This document shows, one piece after another, positions 59,747-64,000 of a stretch of 64,000 bases of DNA. Source of the DNA: Antedon bifida. Its lineage: Eukaryota > Echinodermata > Crinoidea > Comatulida > Antedonidae. A program made the position numbers and the translations under genes. The DNA lies in NCBI GenBank assembly GCA_963402885.1, contig OY727096.1, positions 18,085,820 through 18,149,819 on the forward strand, in the 5' to 3' direction. Every line of letters starts with the position of its first letter. The stretch's first letter is position 1. The notes beneath the pieces were generated by a model that worked only from the letters and a program-made list of their open reading frames with translations, was not told the origin of the DNA and ran no database searches.

Positions 59747-60447
59747 ATAAAAAAGTTACTTCTATATGATCCAATATAATGTCAAGTTTGTAAGATGATA
59801 TCGGTACTTACATTTCCAGAGAACTTGACGTTTCACCTACTAACAGCAAGGCATAATCATAAGTGAATACGTTCTGGTGACGTAGCGGTGACGTGACGAT
59901 GACACGGTTGAAAGGAGCCATTGTGCAGTTTACCGCTTGGTGTTATCCAAGCGGGATGTGCGGGGATCGGTCTCTTTACGTTTTAGAATGTTATCGTAAA
60001 TGTTGCTCTTGCTCTTGGTTACACACCCAATTGGAACAACATCAAAGTCTTAGCAAAAGAAACTGAATGGAACACAAGAAAAAAATAAAAAAAGCGATAC
60101 ATATAAGATTACACCCTAATAATATGAATAGAGATGAAGGAGCATATGAACTATCGCACATTTACGATAACATTCTAAAACGTAAAGAGACCGACCCCCC
60201 GCACATCCCGCTTGGATAACACCAAGCGGTAAACTTCATAATGGCTCCTTTCCACCGTGTCATCGTCACGTCACCGCTACGTCACCAGAACGTATTCACT
60301 TATGATTATGCCTTGCTGTTAGTAGGCGAAACGTCAAGTTCTCTGGAAATGTAAGTACCGATATCATCTTACAAACATTATATTGGATCATATAGAAGTA
60401 ACTTTTTTATCACATTATTTATCAGATCCAAATGAACTTATTTAACA
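59747..60447 (+). mobile_element. Penelope-like retroelement remnant with inverted arms and 15-bp TSD
   Basis: The 15-mer AGAACAACTTCTATG occurs at 59732-59746 and 60448-60462, bracketing a 701-bp insertion. Arms of about 255 bp (59747-60003 and 60158-60411) are near-perfect inverse copies, including CGGTCTCTTTACGTTTTAGA and its complement. The spacer and start of the right arm encode, with one frameshift near 60075, the end of a retroelement protein: NWNNIKVLAKETEWNTR, then IKKAIHIRLHPNNMNRDEGA and YELSHIYDNILKR to a stop near 60218. That ending is typical of Penelope-like elements, as are inverted terminal segments and variable target duplications. The family name is from memory of the motif. 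Confidence 0.85.
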
Positions 60448-60462
60448 AGAACAACTTCTATG

Positions 60463-61217
60463 TGATCTATTTATGACATGGCCTATATCAACAAACTAAT
60501 TTAGTTTTAATTTTAGTTTAATAAACAACATACCTCGAGGCATTCCTCATACTAAAATAATGCTACTTCATAATTTCTTATTTTCTTCATCCAAAATTGT
60601 TAACTTAATTAACTGAGTGTGTAATTTTATCTATAAATGTAATATTAGCTCATTTTTACACAATTGAAGTTACATAAACTGATTAAAAATTATTGATCAT
60701 CACTCCATAATATCAAAAAAAGATTAGTCATGACATTTTTTTAATTTCTGAAATGTATCGCAAATGACCTAACTAGATATTGATAATCGAATTATTAAGA
60801 TAAGTAGATCTACAATCAACTCAAGAAATAAAAGTATTGTTATATATACGGAATATGAACGAACGGGTGCAGTATACGAAGTTAAGGCAAGTACGGTACA
60901 GCAACAGTAAGTACGGTCGGCTGGTATTTATCAATATTTTTTCTATAGTTAGTTAAGTAGTACTTAGTGAATACTGCTTTGTATTATTTATCAAACTTAA
61001 ATTAAAGAAAGATTATTAAAGATTATGCACAAATATGCACAAAATATATGTGCTTATATTCTTTTGAAAACTTTCTTTTAATTGTTTTTTCTAAGCAAGT
61101 TTGATAAATCTGAAAAACCTAAAATTAAATAATCAATTTTTTTTTTAAATATCTACAAAATGTTTCCCAAATGTTATAAATTATTTTTGACAGAAACGAC
61201 ACATATTTGTTTGTGTA
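60463..61217. other. Spacer with the promoter of the YWTD gene
   Basis: AT-rich intergenic sequence; no other exon recognised. Confidence 0.5.
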
Positions 61218-62872
61218 ATGGCAAAGTATTTATCTATCGTTACCACAGTTCTACTTCTTAACTGTGCAAGAGAAGGCTTCAGTACAGGTATGCTATAAAG
61301 CTCTTAATTCAATACAATGCTTTTAGTAAGCAAATAATTATTATCTATTACACTGTACTTTTATACTGAATTCTGCATTTGGTTAACCTTAACAAATATT
61401 AATGTTGAAAACTACAGAGAATGACACGAAAAGAAAAAAACTGCCCAATGATCGTTCTGATTTGAGAAGTCTTGTTAAATGCGCTATAAAAGATGATGAT
61501 GATTTTTTACCGCTTCGTACGTGTGACTTAAAACGAAATACTGTATAAAATTGTGTATATACGGTATATCATTTTGTCTTTTACTTTGAAAAGGTACGCC
61601 TTAATTCTTGATATGATATATTAATCTCGGAATGCAAAAGACGATTATCATTCTTACTTTATAACACACTTGAATAGATTCTTGTCATTTGATTGGAGGA
61701 TTGTGGGTCACATAATGTTAAATAGCCATACTATTAAACTCTACGTCAGAGTGCATTATTCTTGTTGTGAAACAGTGAGGAACCGGAACGCGCAACTCGA
61801 GGCTATGCTGTTGACTGAACGTTTGAACATCACCCTGTAGTGTTAAGCCGTCAATTGCTCCAAATTCTCGAATCGATAGATGTGTATAAAAAAAATAATG
61901 AATGTTTTATATTCGTGATACTGGGGCAAGTAATTTCATTCGATTTCATCTTTCACATCATGATAAAATAATGTTCTCTATTTAAATGTTAAAAGAATAC
62001 ATGGTATTGTCGACAACATTGGACGACAAGTCTGTCTACTACACGTGCTTAGAGTCCGAAAACCAACCATTGAATATCACTAACAACCTACTTCAACTAC
62101 CTGACGATATATATATGAGAGGTTTAGCCTATGATCACGTGGAGGACTTTGTGTACTATTCAGTGAAAAGGGGGGATAGAGGAATATACAGAACGCGCTT
62201 GGATGGAAGCATTACACACGAAGTAGCAGTGTTAGGACCATGTAAGTAAGACTAATAAGCAATATCCCGAACTGCGCCCTTAATGTAAGTAGGCCAACTC
62301 AAGATATTTAGCTACTATCGTATTGAGACATTGGCTATCACTATTTAATATCCAAGATCCAAATAAATTTGTCTTGAATTTGTCATGTAAGATTAAATTC
62401 AGGTTTTTTTTTCAATAATGGTTCAACAAAAAATTAAGAAAGATTTAGTTTAGTGTGACGATGGGTTTGAATCGAAATTTGATTGACATGGAAACATACA
62501 GAGGCAGTGATTTTATGATACAGTACTAAAGTATTACTGCAAAGCTCGATAACATTATGGACTTCAGCACTAGAAATACTCTCCGAGAACATTATATGCA
62601 GTAACAAAGTGAATTCAGGCATTTTGGTAGTGAGGAATAACTAGTTTTGCCACGACCTATAAAATCCATATTATCAATATTATTATGTTTTTGACTTTAT
62701 TTAGATACTTATTCTATGGCGGTTGATGGTGAAAAACGGCACTTGTACTACAACAGTAGAGATGACAGAGAGATGCGTATATACAACATGGACACAGGAG
62801 ACAACCTTTTAATATTAAAACATACACACTATGATATTATTGACTTAGAAGTTGATCAGCATAACCAGTTAG

Positions 62873-62961
<89 letters not shown>

Positions 62962-64000
62962 TTGCACTGATGAAGGGCTAGTGTTTCCCGACAGCTCTGC
63001 CACTTTTTCTGGCTGTTTTACTTTATCGTTTGATTTAGCTTTTTGCTTATTTTATTTTGTATCTCCATTGAGATTCAGCCACTGATACCCACATCCTTGT
63101 AATTATTTTCAGTAATTTGCCTTTGGATTTATATATATAAACTAGAAAATAATGATGTTACAAACGAACAGTGTATGCACAAACTAATAACATACCCACC
63201 ACAAATATGACTCTAAATTCCTACAACTTGTTATTATTATTTAGGCCTATACTTTGTTTTTACTTAGGTACATCTTTTTCGGTGTATACAATGGCGGGTT
63301 ATTTCGATTTCCTATGAACACCACAATAACTGAATTTGAACTTCTAATATCGACTACACATTTTACTGGTCTGGCATTAGATTCAACAGGTAAGTATGAA
63401 CTAGTGTAGGCCATCTTTTTCTTTCTTTCAAATTGTATTTACTTCCTGTATTGCCGAATCTTGAGTCGAATTCCGTGGGTTATTGTCAAATCTTAAGTTT
63501 CCGAATCCCGGGTTTTGCCGAATTGATTTCATGGGTTGCCCAGTTGCCGAATCCCAGGTTACCGAATCCCACGAGTTGTTGACTTTTAGGTTGCCCAATT
63601 GCACGGATTAGTTAAATGTGAAAACGAAACATTGACGTTCGATTGGATTTTCCGGCACCGGAGCGGAACAGGTGTGAAAAGACCCTGAAACCATGTCCAG
63701 GATGTTCAGATGTTATACCATCAGTTAACCTTAACTAATATTTTCATCAGGTTCACGGCTTTATTGGGCTCGAGAGGACACAGATGCTATTTATGCTTGT
63801 TATACCACTAATTTCACCAGCGTTCAGATGATAATAGCGTCGACCTCCTTTCCAGACTTACGCAATCCAGCTGATCTGATTATTCTCGGGAAATATATCT
63901 ATGTGTATTCAGCGAATGGTGACCACATTATACGCGTTGATCTGAACGGATGTTGCCCACAAAACGTCGGTGGCGCCAGAGAAACTCCTGGATTTCAGAA
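61218..64000 (+). CDS. LDL-receptor class B (YWTD) propeller protein, 5' part
   Basis: Exons 61218-61287, 61996-62241, 62705-62867, 63268-63389 and 63751 to the window edge; phases agree at all four joins. Exon 1 encodes a signal peptide (MAKYLSIVTTVLLLNCAREG). The rest is a run of divergent YWTD-type repeats: VYYTCLESENQP, RGLAYDHVEDFVYYSVKRGD, LYYNSRDDREMRIYNMDTGD, YIFFGVYNGGLFRFPMN, RLYWAREDTDAIYACY and YIYVYSANGDHIIRVDL. These fit the strands of a six-bladed LDLR-type beta-propeller, as in LRP-like receptors, nidogen or secreted relatives. The propeller starts right after the signal peptide. The acceptor of exon 2 (TTAAAAG) has a poor pyrimidine tract and is the weakest join. What follows the propeller, and whether there is a membrane anchor, lies outside the window. 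Confidence 0.8.
62871..62958. repeat. (TA)n microsatellite
   Basis: About 88 bp of almost pure TA starting within a few bases of the splice donor of YWTD exon 3 (donor GTTAGT at 62868). It can extrude a cruciform and is likely length-polymorphic. Confidence 0.97.

Noticed and set aside
1..64000. CRISPR arrays, bacterial operons or prophage
   Set aside because: The sequence is spliced eukaryotic DNA; the tandem repeats lack spacer architecture.

Overview
The window is AT-rich metazoan nuclear DNA: intron-containing genes with GT-AG splice sites, many short foldback repeats, and frequent TAGGCCTA-type words. A diversified TIR-domain family, a meteorin gene and the general style suggest a marine invertebrate deuterostome, most likely an echinoderm. 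No single sequence proves the taxon. All exon models below were joined by hand from reading frame, splice consensus and phase; no search was run.

Layout. 1-17,440: no gene recognised; repeats only (a 42-bp minisatellite at the left edge, foldback elements, a perfect 37-bp-arm hairpin at 9067, and two diverged inverted copies of a ~330-bp repeat). 17,441-32,028 (minus): a complete four-exon meteorin gene with an ~11-kb second intron. 34,967-35,811: a foldback element packed with the palindrome TTGCGCAA. 36,661-44,214 (plus): a tandem family of proteins with the domain order armadillo repeats, TIR, SAM. Copy A is intact (619 aa). Copy C is a collapsed, chimeric pseudogene. Copy B has all domains but a one-base frameshift that C shares. 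45,183-49,318 (plus): a five-exon Rho-family GTPase of 193 aa whose key nucleotide-cycle residues are replaced. 50,394-56,809 (plus): complete seven-exon serine hydroxymethyltransferase (494 aa), with a 1.55-kb terminal-inverted-repeat element in intron 2. 57,920-59,031 (plus): a probable small secreted protein with two EGF modules, 3' end not found. 59,747-60,447: an insertion with 15-bp target duplications, ~255-bp inverted arms and the end of a Penelope-like retroelement protein. 61,218-64,000 (plus): the 5' part of a secreted or membrane protein beginning with a signal peptide and LDL-receptor class B (YWTD-type) propeller repeats, cut by the window edge.

How the parts relate. The genes do not form one pathway: SHMT is housekeeping one-carbon metabolism, meteorin and the EGF/YWTD genes are secreted or surface proteins, and the Rho-like gene is a signalling switch. 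The most unusual locus is the ARM-TIR-SAM cluster. It uses the same three domain types as the NAD-cleaving axon-degeneration/innate-immunity protein SARM1 (ARM-SAM-SAM-TIR) but in a different order, and shows duplication, fusion and apparent exon-wise homogenisation, as immune-type genes often do. Upstream lie a perfect CRE site and a foldback element bearing 18 copies of the palindromic core of the optimal C/EBP site.
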